A stretch of DNA of 64,000 nt from Oceanicaulis alexandrii DSM 11625. Lineage in GTDB: Bacteria > Pseudomonadota > Alphaproteobacteria > Caulobacterales > Maricaulaceae. The notes beneath the pieces are model-generated. The model saw only the letters and a list, made by a program, of their open reading frames with translations. It had not been told where the DNA came from and searched no databases. Shown piece by piece: positions 55,978-63,886 of the stretch. The stretch covers positions 496,001-560,000 of the forward strand of contig NZ_ATUP01000001.1 in NCBI RefSeq assembly GCF_000420265.1, given 5' to 3'. The position numbers and the translations under genes are program-made. Numbering within the stretch: position 1 is the stretch's first letter; each line of letters starts with the position of its first letter.

Positions 55978-56671
55978 GGCGGGCCTCCGCTTCCGCGGTG
56001 GTTTCAGGCGGTTCAGCGCGCATGCGCAGCATAAAGGTCAGCTCGGCGGCGAAGCCGGGCTCCATCTCCGCCATGACGCTGGCGAATTTACGCGCATTGG
56101 TGGTTTGCAGCTGTTCTGCGACCAGAAGCAGCGTCGTCTCGTCGGTCTCGCGCATGGACGTCAGAATGCGGGCCGCCGCATCAGGCTCGAGCTGGGAATA
56201 GACAGCGACAATGGCGTCCACTTGCTCTTGCCGGCGGTCGTCGAGCATGCCCAGCAGGCCGCGCACTTCATCGCGCAGGGCCTCAAGCTCGGTCACCCGG
56301 TCATCCACGCGCAGCTCCGCCACAGACAGCAGCTGCTCGCGCGTATCAAGCTCGGCTTCGCGCTGATCCAGCGTCCGCCGGCGTTCGGCCAGACGACGCT
56401 CCAGACCCAGCTGGGCCGTGGTGGGCGCCGCACGCGGCGCAGGCGCGGCGGAAGGGGGCGGCGCGGCGGGCGGCGCAGGACCTTCATCCACTTCTTCTGC
56501 AGGCTCGTCTCCGCCCTCATCGCCATGCCCGTCATCGGCTGGCGGCGCAGCCGCCGCCTCGGCGCGTTCGACAAACAGGGTGGAGACCTCATCCACGAGG
56601 GACAAGGACTTCAAGCCCAGCAACCCGCCTAGCACGACGGTCAGCAGCATGAGAGGACGAACGGATTTCAT
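55958..56671 (-). CDS. motE: MotE-like motor chaperone
   Basis: A 237-residue protein with an N-terminal signal or anchor segment (VRPLMLLTVVLGGLLGLKSL), an acidic/proline-rich linker, a coiled coil (LGLERRLAERRRTLDQREAELDTREQLL) and a C-terminal MgtE-N-like helical domain, QLEPDAAARILTSMRETDETTLLLVAEQLQTTNARKFASVMAEMEPGFAAELTFMLRM. This is the layout of MotE, a periplasmic chaperone of MotC in rhizobia. Gene order after fliM supports a flagellar job. It overlaps the TPR gene by 20 bp and begins 2 bp after the DUF6468 stop. Confidence 0.8.
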   Translation of the reverse strand: MKSVRPLMLLTVVLGGLLGLKSLSLVDEVSTLFVERAEAAAAPPADDGHGDEGGDEPAEEVDEGPAPPAAPPPSAAPAPRAAPTTAQLGLERRLAERRRTLDQREAELDTREQLLSVAELRVDDRVTELEALRDEVRGLLGMLDDRRQEQVDAIVAVYSQLEPDAAARILTSMRETDETTLLLVAEQLQTTNARKFASVMAEMEPGFAAELTFMLRMRAEPPETTAEAEARLEAAAG

Positions 56672-56673
56672 GG

Positions 56674-57072
56674 TCAGCGAAGCGCCTTCAGCGCATTCAG
56701 GCGACGGCGTGAGCGCGTGGCTTCGGGATCTTCATCCTCAGCGCGCGGCGACTCGCGCCGGGGACGCTGGGTCAGACGCTGGGCGCTCATATCGGCTTCC
56801 CCGGACAGAAAGCGCAGTTCATCCGCCAGCTTCTGCGCGCGCTCGGTCTCCTTGCGCAGGCTTTCTCCGCCATCGCGGCTCGCACGATCAAGCGCCCCAA
56901 GGGTGGCGCGAGCGCGCTCAACCGCGTCATTCAGGGCGGAGATCGTCCCCACAAGGCCATCCTGCCCGTTGCGCAGAGCGCGCAAGCGGCGATCCACGCG
57001 CCAGCACATGACGACCGCCATGGCCAAAAGGATGCAGACAAGAACTTCGAAAGCGAGACCGGCGAGCGTCAT
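56674..57072 (-). CDS. DUF6468 membrane protein after fliM
   Basis: A 132-residue bitopic protein with one N-terminal membrane helix (LAFEVLVCILLAMAVVMCW) followed by a helical cytosolic or periplasmic region (ALNDAVERARATLGALDRASRDGGESLRKETERAQKLADELRFL) and a basic, Arg-rich end. It fits the DUF6468 family found after fliM in alphaproteobacteria. In Caulobacter a small bitopic protein of this region, PflI, helps place the flagellum at the pole; equivalence is a guess from position and layout. It overlaps fliM by four bases. Confidence 0.7.
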   Translation of the reverse strand: MTLAGLAFEVLVCILLAMAVVMCWRVDRRLRALRNGQDGLVGTISALNDAVERARATLGALDRASRDGGESLRKETERAQKLADELRFLSGEADMSAQRLTQRPRRESPRAEDEDPEATRSRRRLNALKALR

Positions 57073-58226
57073 GAGAACCCCATCAAACTTTTCTTCGCCA
57101 TCGCACTCAGCGGGCGATCCAGGCGAACCCCTATGTTGTGCCCGATTCGGCCCATATGACCGTGCGTCAGCGGAACATCATCACAGCGCAGCTCGATCAG
57201 GCCGTCTGGCCCCGCATCCAGCATCAAGGTGTCGCCGACCTTGAGATTCATCACTTCGCCCAAAGGCTTCTGCATCTCATCAAGGACCGCGCTCACCTCC
57301 ATCTTGGTGGACCACAGTTCAGTGGCCAGGTGGCTTTCCCAGATATTGTCGCGGCCGAACTTCTCGCCCATGAACTGCTGCAGCAGCATTTTACGAATGG
57401 GTTCGAGCGTGGCGTACGGCAGCAAGAGCTCGATACGCCCGCCGCGGTCTTCCATGTCGATGCGCAGCTTGACGAGGATCGCCGCGTTCGCAGGCCGGGC
57501 GATGGCGGCGAAGCGCGGGTTGGTCTCGACCCGGTCGAGATCGAAATCCACCTCGGTCAACGGCGCGAACGCCTGACGGGCATCGGCCAGCACCACTTCG
57601 ATCATCCGCTGGACCAGCGTGCGTTCGATGGTGGTGTAGGGCCGACCTTCCACGCGCATGGCCGAGGTGCCGCGCCGACCGCCCAGCAGAACGTCCACGA
57701 TCGAATAGATCAGGTTGGAGTCCACCGTCAGCAGACCGTAGTTATCGAGCTGCTTGGCGCGGAACACCGCCAGGATCGCCGGAAGCGGGATCGAGTTGAG
57801 ATAATCGCCGAAGCGGATGGACGAGATGTTGTCGAGACTCACTTCCACGTTGTCGGACGTGAAGTTACGCAGGCTCGTCGTCATCAGCCGCACCAGGCGG
57901 TCAAAGACGATCTCCAGCATCGGCAGGCGTTCATAGGACACCAGCGCCGAATTGATGATCGCCCGAATGCCCGAGCGCTCATTGGCGTCGTCGTCAGACA
58001 CCGAGAACCCGAGAAGGGAGTCGATTTCTTCCTGATTGAGGATGCGTTCAGGGCCGGAAGACTGCTGGGCCGGCAGGAAGGTTTCACCATCCCCGTCGAC
58101 CATGGCCTCCCATTCGGACGCCAGGTCGTCGCCGTCATCGCCCAAGGAGTCAAAGTCAGGCTGTTCGCCCGCAGCAGCGGCCTCCCATTCAGCCGCCATT
58201 GCATCCTGATCGATATCGTCGTCCAA
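57069..58226 (-). CDS. fliM: Flagellar motor switch protein FliM
   Basis: A 385-residue C-ring protein that binds phosphorylated CheY and controls rotation direction. N-terminal acidic segment with the CheY-binding-like ILNQEEIDSLLGF (about residues 62-74), the CheC-like middle domain (SALVSYERLPMLEIVFDRLVRLMTTSLRNFTSDNVEV) and the C-terminal SpoA domain (EVMNLKVGDTLMLDAGPDGLIELRCDDVPLTHGHMGRIG). The start is TTG at 58226, 7 nt after GGAGA. The N-terminus has an extra 55-residue acidic repeat (DAMAAEWEAAA/DDLASEWEAMV) before the CheY-binding part. Operon fliL-fliM. Confidence 0.93.
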   Translation of the reverse strand: MDDDIDQDAMAAEWEAAAAGEQPDFDSLGDDGDDLASEWEAMVDGDGETFLPAQQSSGPERILNQEEIDSLLGFSVSDDDANERSGIRAIINSALVSYERLPMLEIVFDRLVRLMTTSLRNFTSDNVEVSLDNISSIRFGDYLNSIPLPAILAVFRAKQLDNYGLLTVDSNLIYSIVDVLLGGRRGTSAMRVEGRPYTTIERTLVQRMIEVVLADARQAFAPLTEVDFDLDRVETNPRFAAIARPANAAILVKLRIDMEDRGGRIELLLPYATLEPIRKMLLQQFMGEKFGRDNIWESHLATELWSTKMEVSAVLDEMQKPLGEVMNLKVGDTLMLDAGPDGLIELRCDDVPLTHGHMGRIGHNIGVRLDRPLSAMAKKSLMGFS

Positions 58227-58238
58227 CGCAGGTCTCCG

Positions 58239-58817
58239 CTATTGCTGCATCACGAAACTGGGCAGCAGCACGCCGTCCACAGTCTTGGGGGCCAGCACCA
58301 GATTGGTGCGGCGGATCAACTCCATCCGAATGCGGTGTGATCCGGTCGAACCGTCAATGTCTTCGACCCGTAAAGCGCGAAAGAAATCCACATATTCGTC
58401 GCGCAACAGGATCTGAACGTCTTCTCGCGCCAGAAGCTCGGCCACATCATGGTCGGAATAGGCGAGCGCGATCTGCACTTCCAAAAGCACCGAACGGTTG
58501 TCCGGGCCGGACATGTCCACGATCAGCGGCTCTTCAAAGCGAAACAGCTCCGCGAGGTGCTCCTCGGTCGCGGCGGCGCCATGACCGTCCGCAGACGCTT
58601 CGCCGTGCTCCTCGCCGTGCTCGCCCTCGGCGACGACCTCTTCGTCACCGCCGCCCAGGAAAAACAAGGCGCCCGCCACCCCGGCCAGAATGACGAGGAT
58701 CACAGGCAAGCCGATGAAAAGGATCATCTTCTTGAGGCCGCCCTTCTTGGCTTCCTCTTCGCCCTCTTCACCTTCGGCGCTCTCTTCGCGCGTTTCGTCT
58801 TCGGTGTCTTCAGCCAT
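58239..58817 (-). CDS. fliL: Flagellar protein FliL
   Basis: A 192-residue inner-membrane protein that supports stators and torque. It has an acidic N-terminus (AEDTEDETREESAEGEEGEEEAKKGG), one membrane helix (about 31-54, MILFIGLPVILVILAGVAGALFFLG), a His/Glu-rich linker, and the FliL periplasmic domain (LVIDMSGPDNRSVLLEVQIALAYSDH). It is the first gene of the fliL-fliM operon. The 263 bp upstream, shared with flgF, contains TTAA half-sites but no complete CtrA box. Confidence 0.93.
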   Translation of the reverse strand: MAEDTEDETREESAEGEEGEEEAKKGGLKKMILFIGLPVILVILAGVAGALFFLGGGDEEVVAEGEHGEEHGEASADGHGAAATEEHLAELFRFEEPLIVDMSGPDNRSVLLEVQIALAYSDHDVAELLAREDVQILLRDEYVDFFRALRVEDIDGSTGSHRIRMELIRRTNLVLAPKTVDGVLLPSFVMQQ

Positions 58818-59006
58818 GTAGCTGATTCCCTCGCCTTACGGATTGGCCCAATTCCAACAACGATTAATCAGTGCTGCGGTTAACGATCCGTTTGGAAACG
58901 GCTTCGCTGGGCAGATTTTTCCCCTTTGTGAGGCTCGACAGGCAAGGCTGGCCGCCCAATACCGTTGTCCGTTCAACCGCATGTATATTTTTCAACACGT
59001 TAACCA

Positions 59007-59021
59007 TGGCACGGTGTTTGC
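59007..59021 (+). promoter_or_regulatory. Sigma-54 promoter of the flgF operon
   Basis: TGGCACG-GTGT-TTGC matches the sigma-54 -24/-12 consensus TGGCACG-N4-TTGC at every consensus base. It ends 60 bp before the flgF start, so a transcript would begin near 59032. Class III flagellar genes in Caulobacter use this type of promoter with the activator FlbD; a FlbD site cannot be confirmed by eye. Confidence 0.88.
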
Positions 59022-59080
59022 CATGAGTCTGGGGACGCTGCCAGAAGTCGCAGCAACCGCCTTCAGAAGGACGCCTGGCG

Positions 59081-59815
59081 ATGGACAACACCATGCTGAT
59101 CGGACTGACCCGCCAGCTGACCTTGCGTCGGCAGATGGATGTGGTCGCCAACAATATCGCCAACGCCAACACCCAGGGCTTCAAGGCCGAGCGCATGATG
59201 CTCGAGCCCGACACCTCGTATCGCGCCCGCCATCAAGACGGCCCCAACCGCGCCCAGTTCGTCGATGAATGGGCGATGGGCCGGGATTTCTCTCAGGGCT
59301 CGCTCACCAATACGGGTCGCCCGCTGGATCTGGCCTTGCAGGGCGACGGCTTCTTCATGGTGGAGATGGACGGCGTCGAGCGCTTCACCCGTGACGGCGC
59401 TTTCACCCTGAATCCTCTGGGCGAGCTGGTCGCCAGCGACGGCGCGCAAGTGCTGGACGCCGGCGGCGCACCGATCGTGCTGGACCCGACCGCCGGCCAG
59501 ATCGTTATCGGCGAGACGGGCGAGATTACTCAAAACGGTCAGATCATCGCGCAAGTGGGCGTCGCCCAGTTCGCCGATCCGGGCCTGCTGACCAAGACCG
59601 GCGACAATCGCTACGCCGCGCCTGAAGACGCCGAGCGCGTGATCGAGGAGCTGCCGCAGATCAAGCAGGGGTTCCTGGAAAGCTCGAACGTGCGGCCCAT
59701 GCTTGAAATCACCACCATGATGGAAGTGAGCCGCGCCTATGCGTCGGTCACCCGCATGATCAAAGACACCGACGAACTCAGCCGCAAGGCCATTGACCGC
59801 CTTGGTCGCCCATAA
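59081..59815 (+). CDS. flgF: Flagellar basal-body rod protein FlgF
   Basis: A 244-residue distal rod protein. N-terminal LIGLTRQLTLRRQMDVVANNIANANTQGFKAERMML, then GRPLDLALQGDGFFMVEMDGVERFTRDGAF and the C-terminal QGFLESSNVRPMLEITTMMEVSRAYASVTRMIKDTDELSRKAIDRLG are typical. The start follows AAGGA. It opens a plus-strand operon flgF-flgG-flgA-flgH driven by the sigma-54 promoter. Confidence 0.95.
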   Translation: MDNTMLIGLTRQLTLRRQMDVVANNIANANTQGFKAERMMLEPDTSYRARHQDGPNRAQFVDEWAMGRDFSQGSLTNTGRPLDLALQGDGFFMVEMDGVERFTRDGAFTLNPLGELVASDGAQVLDAGGAPIVLDPTAGQIVIGETGEITQNGQIIAQVGVAQFADPGLLTKTGDNRYAAPEDAERVIEELPQIKQGFLESSNVRPMLEITTMMEVSRAYASVTRMIKDTDELSRKAIDRLGRP

Positions 59816-59842
59816 CGCTCTATTCTGAAGGAGGCCGCAGTC

Positions 59843-60628
59843 ATGCGCGCATTGTCCACCGCCGCCACCGGGATGGAAGCCCAGTCACTGGCCGTCGAGG
59901 TGATCTCTCACAACCTGGCCAACATGAACACGATCGCGTTCAAGCGTCAGCGCGCCGAGTTCGAAGACCTGCTCTACCAGACCGTCTCACAGCCCGGCGC
60001 CAACTCCTCGGACGCCGGCACCATCGTGCCGACGGGCGTTCAGGTGGGCCTGGGCGTCAACGCAGGGTCGGTCTATCGCATCGCCGAACAAGGCGGCCTG
60101 AGTGAAACCGGAAACAGCTATGATGTCGCGATCTCCGGATCCGGTTATTTTCGCGTCCAGATGCCTGACGGCAATGACGCCTACACCCGCGCCGGCAATT
60201 TCTCCCTGAGCCCCAACGGCGAGATCGTCACTGCGGACGGTTACTCGGTCATGCCGGGCATCGTGGTCCCCGCCGAGGCACGACAGGTGGTGATCAACAC
60301 CCAAGGCCAGGTGCAGATCCTTCTGAACGGCCAGCCCGCCCCGCAAGTGGTGGGTCAGCTTGAGCTTGCGACCTTCCCCAATGAAGCCGGCCTTGAGCAG
60401 ATCGGCGACAATCTGCTGCTGGAAAGCGCCGCGTCTGGCGCGCCCAATCTCGGCGCTCCAACCGATCCCGGTTTCGGTCAGGTGCGCCAGGGCTTTGTGG
60501 AAGTGTCCAATGTGGACGCCGTCACCGAGATCACGTCTCTCATCCAGGCCCAGCGCGCCTATGAGATGAACGCCCGGGTCATCACGGCCGCGGACGAGAT
60601 GCTCGCAACCTCCTCCAATCTGCGCTGA
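59843..60628 (+). CDS. flgG: Flagellar basal-body rod protein FlgG
   Basis: A 261-residue distal rod protein. MRALSTAATGMEAQSLAVEVISHNLANMNTIAFKRQRAEFEDLLYQT is the diagnostic N-terminus; GFVEVSNVDAVTEITSLIQAQRAYEMNARVITAADEMLATSSNLR is the C-terminal helix. Start follows AAGGAGG. 27 bp after flgF. Confidence 0.96.
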   Translation: MRALSTAATGMEAQSLAVEVISHNLANMNTIAFKRQRAEFEDLLYQTVSQPGANSSDAGTIVPTGVQVGLGVNAGSVYRIAEQGGLSETGNSYDVAISGSGYFRVQMPDGNDAYTRAGNFSLSPNGEIVTADGYSVMPGIVVPAEARQVVINTQGQVQILLNGQPAPQVVGQLELATFPNEAGLEQIGDNLLLESAASGAPNLGAPTDPGFGQVRQGFVEVSNVDAVTEITSLIQAQRAYEMNARVITAADEMLATSSNLR

Positions 60629-60642
60629 GGAAAGGCTAAGCC

Positions 60643-61590
60643 ATGCTTCGCACCCTCACTCTTATTCTGGCGCTCTCGACGGGCGCAGCGGCGGCGCAGG
60701 AGGTCAGCACGTCCGTGGTGCTCAAGGAGCGCCTGGTCAGCGCCGACGCCGTCATCACCCTGTCCGACCTGTTCGACATCACAGGCGAGGCGGGCGATGT
60801 CCAGCTCGCTCGCGCCCCGGCGCCGGGACGAGCGATTTCGCTGGACCCCGACTTTGTCCGTAACGCAGCGGCGCGCGAGGGTTTCCACTGGGCGAACGCC
60901 GGCGGCGTTTTGCGCGTCACCGTCGAGCGTGAAGCCCGCACGGTCAGCGCGTCCGATATTTCCGATCTGGTTCAGGAAGCGCTCTATGTGGAGACGGGCC
61001 ACGCCTATGCGGTCAACCTCTCCAATATGCGCCAGGATCTGTTCGCGCCGGCTGACGCGCTGGGCGGGCCGGAACTGATCAGCTTTGATCATGACGCCAG
61101 CTCAAACCTGTTCCGCGCCCAGATCGCGGCGTATCCGGGCGGCGAGCCTCTCACCGTGGCGGGTCGGGCGCAACGGGTGACCAATGTGCCGGTGCTCAAC
61201 CGCACCATTGCGCGCGGCGAGACCATCACCGCCGCAGATGTGGACTGGGTCCGCCTGCCTGAAAGTCAGGTGCGCGGTGAAATCCTGCTGGCTGAAGCCG
61301 ATCTTGTCGGTATGTCCGCCAAGCGCGCCCTCAGCCCTGAGCGCCCCTTGCGCAGTTTTGACGTGGAGCCGCCCATTCTGGTGGCGCGCGGCGAGCTGGT
61401 GTCCCTGGTCTATCAGGTCGGGCCGCTGATGCTGAGCGCCCAGGCCCGCGCCCTGGAAAACGGCGGCGAAGGCCAGTTCATCCGTTTTCTGAACCTGCAA
61501 TCAAACCGCACGGTCGAAGCCTGGGTGGAAGCCCCTGGCCGCGCCAGTGTCCTTGGCGGCCGCAGCGCCGCACGCCCCAGCGAGTCCTGA
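60643..61590 (+). CDS. flgA: Flagellar P-ring chaperone FlgA
   Basis: A 315-residue periplasmic protein with a signal peptide (MLRTLTLILALSTGAAAAQE) and a C-terminal SAF-type domain (RTIARGETITAADVDWVRLPESQVRGEILL, then KRALSPERPLRSFDVEPPILVARGELVSLVYQVGPLMLSAQARALENGGEGQFIRFLNLQSNRTVEAWV). It assists P-ring assembly by FlgI. The N-terminal domain is longer than in enteric FlgA, as in Caulobacter relatives. Start follows GAGGAAAGG. Confidence 0.92.
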   Translation: MLRTLTLILALSTGAAAAQEVSTSVVLKERLVSADAVITLSDLFDITGEAGDVQLARAPAPGRAISLDPDFVRNAAAREGFHWANAGGVLRVTVEREARTVSASDISDLVQEALYVETGHAYAVNLSNMRQDLFAPADALGGPELISFDHDASSNLFRAQIAAYPGGEPLTVAGRAQRVTNVPVLNRTIARGETITAADVDWVRLPESQVRGEILLAEADLVGMSAKRALSPERPLRSFDVEPPILVARGELVSLVYQVGPLMLSAQARALENGGEGQFIRFLNLQSNRTVEAWVEAPGRASVLGGRSAARPSES

Positions 61591-61593
61591 GCC

Positions 61594-62394
61594 ATGATGT
61601 CCAAACGCTTTTTGATGTGTAGCGCCGTTATTCTGGGCGCCCTGTCTCTGACCGCCTGCGCGACCACAGACCGCTTGTCTTATGTGGGGCAAACCCCGCC
61701 CATGAACGATATCAATAACGCTGCAGCGCTGACCGGCCAGGCGGGCGCCAACGGCCCGACGGCGGGTCAGGCGGAAGCGGCGCGACTGGCCCGCGCCCGC
61801 GCCATCGCCGAGGCGCGGGCCCAGTCCGCCAATCCCAACTCGCTATGGCGCTCAACCAACTCCACCACCTTCTTCGGCGATCCGCGCGCCGCGCATGTGG
61901 GCGATATCCTGACGGTGAGCATCGACATCGCCGACAGCGCGACCGTCTCTAATCAGACCACGCGCTCGCGCACCACGTCTGAAGACTCAAACCTGACCAA
62001 CTTCTTTGGCGGGGAAGCCGCGCTCAACCAGTTCTTCAATGACGCGGTCAATCCCGCCAGCCTCGCCAGCTTCGGGTCCGCCTCATCCACCCAGGGCGCA
62101 GGCAACATCAATCGCTCTGAAAGCATTTCGATGACCGCCGCCGCGATCGTGGTGGACGTGTTGTGGAACGGCAATCTGGTGATCCATGGCCGTCAGGAAG
62201 TGCGCATCAACAACGAAGTGCGCGAGCTGCTGATTTCCGGCATTGTCCGCCCTCAGGACATCGCGGCGGACAATACGATCGATCATGAACAGATCGCCGA
62301 AGCGCGCATCTCCTATGGCGGTCGCGGCCATATCACCGAAATGCAGCGCCCGCCCGTGGGTCAGGAGCTTTATAATCTCCTCTGGCCGTTCTAG
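61594..62394 (+). CDS. flgH: Flagellar L-ring lipoprotein FlgH
   Basis: A 266-residue outer-membrane L-ring protein. The signal sequence ends in the lipobox LTAC, with Cys22 to be lipidated. The C-terminal part has DILTVSIDIADSATVSNQTT, SISMTAAAIVVDVLWNGNLVIHGRQEVRINNEVRELLISGIVRPQDIAADNTI, and RGHITEMQRPPVGQELYNLLWPF, typical of FlgH. It begins three bases after the flgA stop. Confidence 0.95.
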   Translation: MMSKRFLMCSAVILGALSLTACATTDRLSYVGQTPPMNDINNAAALTGQAGANGPTAGQAEAARLARARAIAEARAQSANPNSLWRSTNSTTFFGDPRAAHVGDILTVSIDIADSATVSNQTTRSRTTSEDSNLTNFFGGEAALNQFFNDAVNPASLASFGSASSTQGAGNINRSESISMTAAAIVVDVLWNGNLVIHGRQEVRINNEVRELLISGIVRPQDIAADNTIDHEQIAEARISYGGRGHITEMQRPPVGQELYNLLWPF

Positions 62395-62403
62395 GGCAAG
62401 CGC

Positions 62404-62784
62404 ATGACCATGACGTTCACGCGGACCGAACATGCAGACGGCCGCGTTCTCAGCATTCACATGACGGGCGTGAACACAGCCGCGCAGAGCCTCGCCAATG
62501 CGCCGAAGCTTGGCCAACGCGTGCGTGAAACCGGCTATTCGGGCCTGATCATGAATTATCAGGGCTGCCGCTTCGATCACACGGTGGGCCAGTTCACCAA
62601 GGTCGCGGAAGCCCTGAGCGAGGCCCTCCCGGCGCATGTCCGGGTCGCCTATGTCTATGATGAAAGCAACCTCATGCACGCGGCCTACATCACGCGCCTG
62701 ATGAAATCTGCGGGGTTTGTCACGCGGGCGTTCGGAGACTTTGACGAGGCCCTGTTGTTTGCGGCGAATGAGAAGGGTGAGTGA
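62404..62784 (+). CDS. Small SpoIIAA/STAS-like protein, copy 1
   Basis: A 126-residue protein with alternating strands and helices (GRVLSIHMTGVN, SGLIMNYQGC, VRVAYVYDESNLMHAAYITRLMKSAGFVTRAFGDFDEALLFAA), resembling the SpoIIAA/STAS-like superfamily. The C-terminal block VRVAYVYDxxNLxxAxxxxxLMxxAGFxxxAFxDxDEAL recurs in the next gene at 62886. It begins 9 bp after flgH and is probably in the same operon. Function unknown. Confidence 0.7.
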   Translation: MTMTFTRTEHADGRVLSIHMTGVNTAAQSLANAPKLGQRVRETGYSGLIMNYQGCRFDHTVGQFTKVAEALSEALPAHVRVAYVYDESNLMHAAYITRLMKSAGFVTRAFGDFDEALLFAANEKGE

Positions 62785-62885
62785 CTCACAGTTCCAATCA
62801 CACCCTCTCATTCGATTAAGAAAGCCGAAGCACTGATTGGGACATAGTGTAGAGCGCTTTTCGCTGCCTACAGGCCTCTCCCGGA

Positions 62886-63284
62886 ATGAGAACGTACTCA
62901 CTTGAACGCATCGAGCTGCCAGAAATCGGTGTGCTGCGGTATAATATCATCGGTTTGGAGACAAACGCCGAAACGGAACCCGGTTTGGTCGCGATCTGCC
63001 AGCGACTCGATGCAGAACCTCAGTGGACTGGCGTTCTGTTTGATCATAGCCAGTCACAGATCAGCTACACGCTGACGGAATTCAATCAGCGCGTAGAGTA
63101 CGCCATCCGGCATTTCCCACGGCGCGTCAAACTCGCTTACGTCTACAATCCGCGAACGCTTGTAATCTCTGCGCGAACGACAAAAATGCTCAACGCAGCG
63201 GGAATAAACGCGCAAGCTTTCTCCAACGCTGAAGAAGCGCTCGCGTTTCTCAAAAGCAATGAAAGCTGGTCGCGTCAGGTCTAG
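62886..63284 (+). CDS. Small SpoIIAA/STAS-like protein, copy 2
   Basis: A 132-residue protein with the same layout and a similar C-terminal block (VKLAYVYNPRTLVISARTTKMLNAAGINAQAFSNAEEALAFL) as the gene at 62404. Sequence identity is modest, so the two are old or fast-diverged tandem paralogs. The coding sequence is richer in A and T than its neighbours. No clear ribosome-binding site precedes the ATG. The stop codon lies inside a 22 bp palindrome. Function unknown. Confidence 0.7.
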   Translation: MRTYSLERIELPEIGVLRYNIIGLETNAETEPGLVAICQRLDAEPQWTGVLFDHSQSQISYTLTEFNQRVEYAIRHFPRRVKLAYVYNPRTLVISARTTKMLNAAGINAQAFSNAEEALAFLKSNESWSRQV

Positions 63285-63293
63285 ACCTGACGC
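63272..63293. terminator. 22 bp perfect palindrome over the stop codon
   Basis: A sequence that equals its own reverse complement over 22 bp (core CAGGTCTAGACCTG), spanning the TAG stop of copy 2. It would form a hairpin in either transcript. It may act as a terminator without a T-tract between this operon and convergent dksA, or as a protein-binding site. Confidence 0.5.
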
Positions 63294-63301
63294 TGACGCC
63301 G

Positions 63302-63733
63302 TTAATTATCGCGGTGCACGCGCTCGGAGCGCTCATGGCGTTCCTGGGCTTCCAGGCTGAGCGTCGCCACCGGACGTGCATCCAGACGCGCCAGAGAGAT
63401 CGGCTCGCCCGTTTCCTCGCAATATCCGTACTCGTCTTCTTCGATCCGGCGAATCGCAGCTTCTATCTTGGAGATCAGCTTGCGTTGGCGATCTCGCGCC
63501 CGCAGCTCCAGCGCACGGTCGGTTTCCGTCGACGCCCGATCTGCAATATCCGGCAGCGCGCCGATATCTTCTTGAAGATTAGATAGAGTTGAACGACTCT
63601 CACGAAGGATTTCATCCTTCCAAGCCAACAACTTCCGCCGGAAATATTCTTTCTGGCGTTCATTCATGAAGGGTTCGGACTCGCTGGGACGGTACCCCGT
63701 CGGCAGCTCGATGCTTGAATCCATAACACTCAT
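63302..63733 (-). CDS. dksA: RNA polymerase-binding factor DksA
   Basis: A 143-residue DksA/TraR-family protein that acts with ppGpp in the secondary channel of RNA polymerase. The coiled-coil region with the acidic tip (LPDIADRASTETDRA) and the globular end YGYCEETGEPISLARLDARPVATLSLEAQERHERSER are clear. Only one of the four zinc-finger cysteines (Cys105) remains, as in other alphaproteobacteria, so zinc binding of the classical kind is not expected. The ATG at 63733 follows GGAGA. It converges on the flagellar operon. Confidence 0.93.
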   Translation of the reverse strand: MSVMDSSIELPTGYRPSESEPFMNERQKEYFRRKLLAWKDEILRESRSTLSNLQEDIGALPDIADRASTETDRALELRARDRQRKLISKIEAAIRRIEEDEYGYCEETGEPISLARLDARPVATLSLEAQERHERSERVHRDN

Positions 63734-63886
63734 GAGACCGTCTCCGTATGCAGCCCCCGCCGGCCTGAGCGCGGCGGAGAATATCGACCGTCAAGTTCAA
63801 GTCAATCTGCTCATACGGTTACAGAGCAAATTCAACAGGACGATGATGATGATGTGACGGTCGCATCGCCCCCTCAGGCAATGTGA

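Noticed and set aside
58864-58884. CtrA box between fliL and flgF
   Set aside because: Two TTAA elements are present but separated by 12 bp instead of 7, and a third TTAAC at 59000 lacks a partner.
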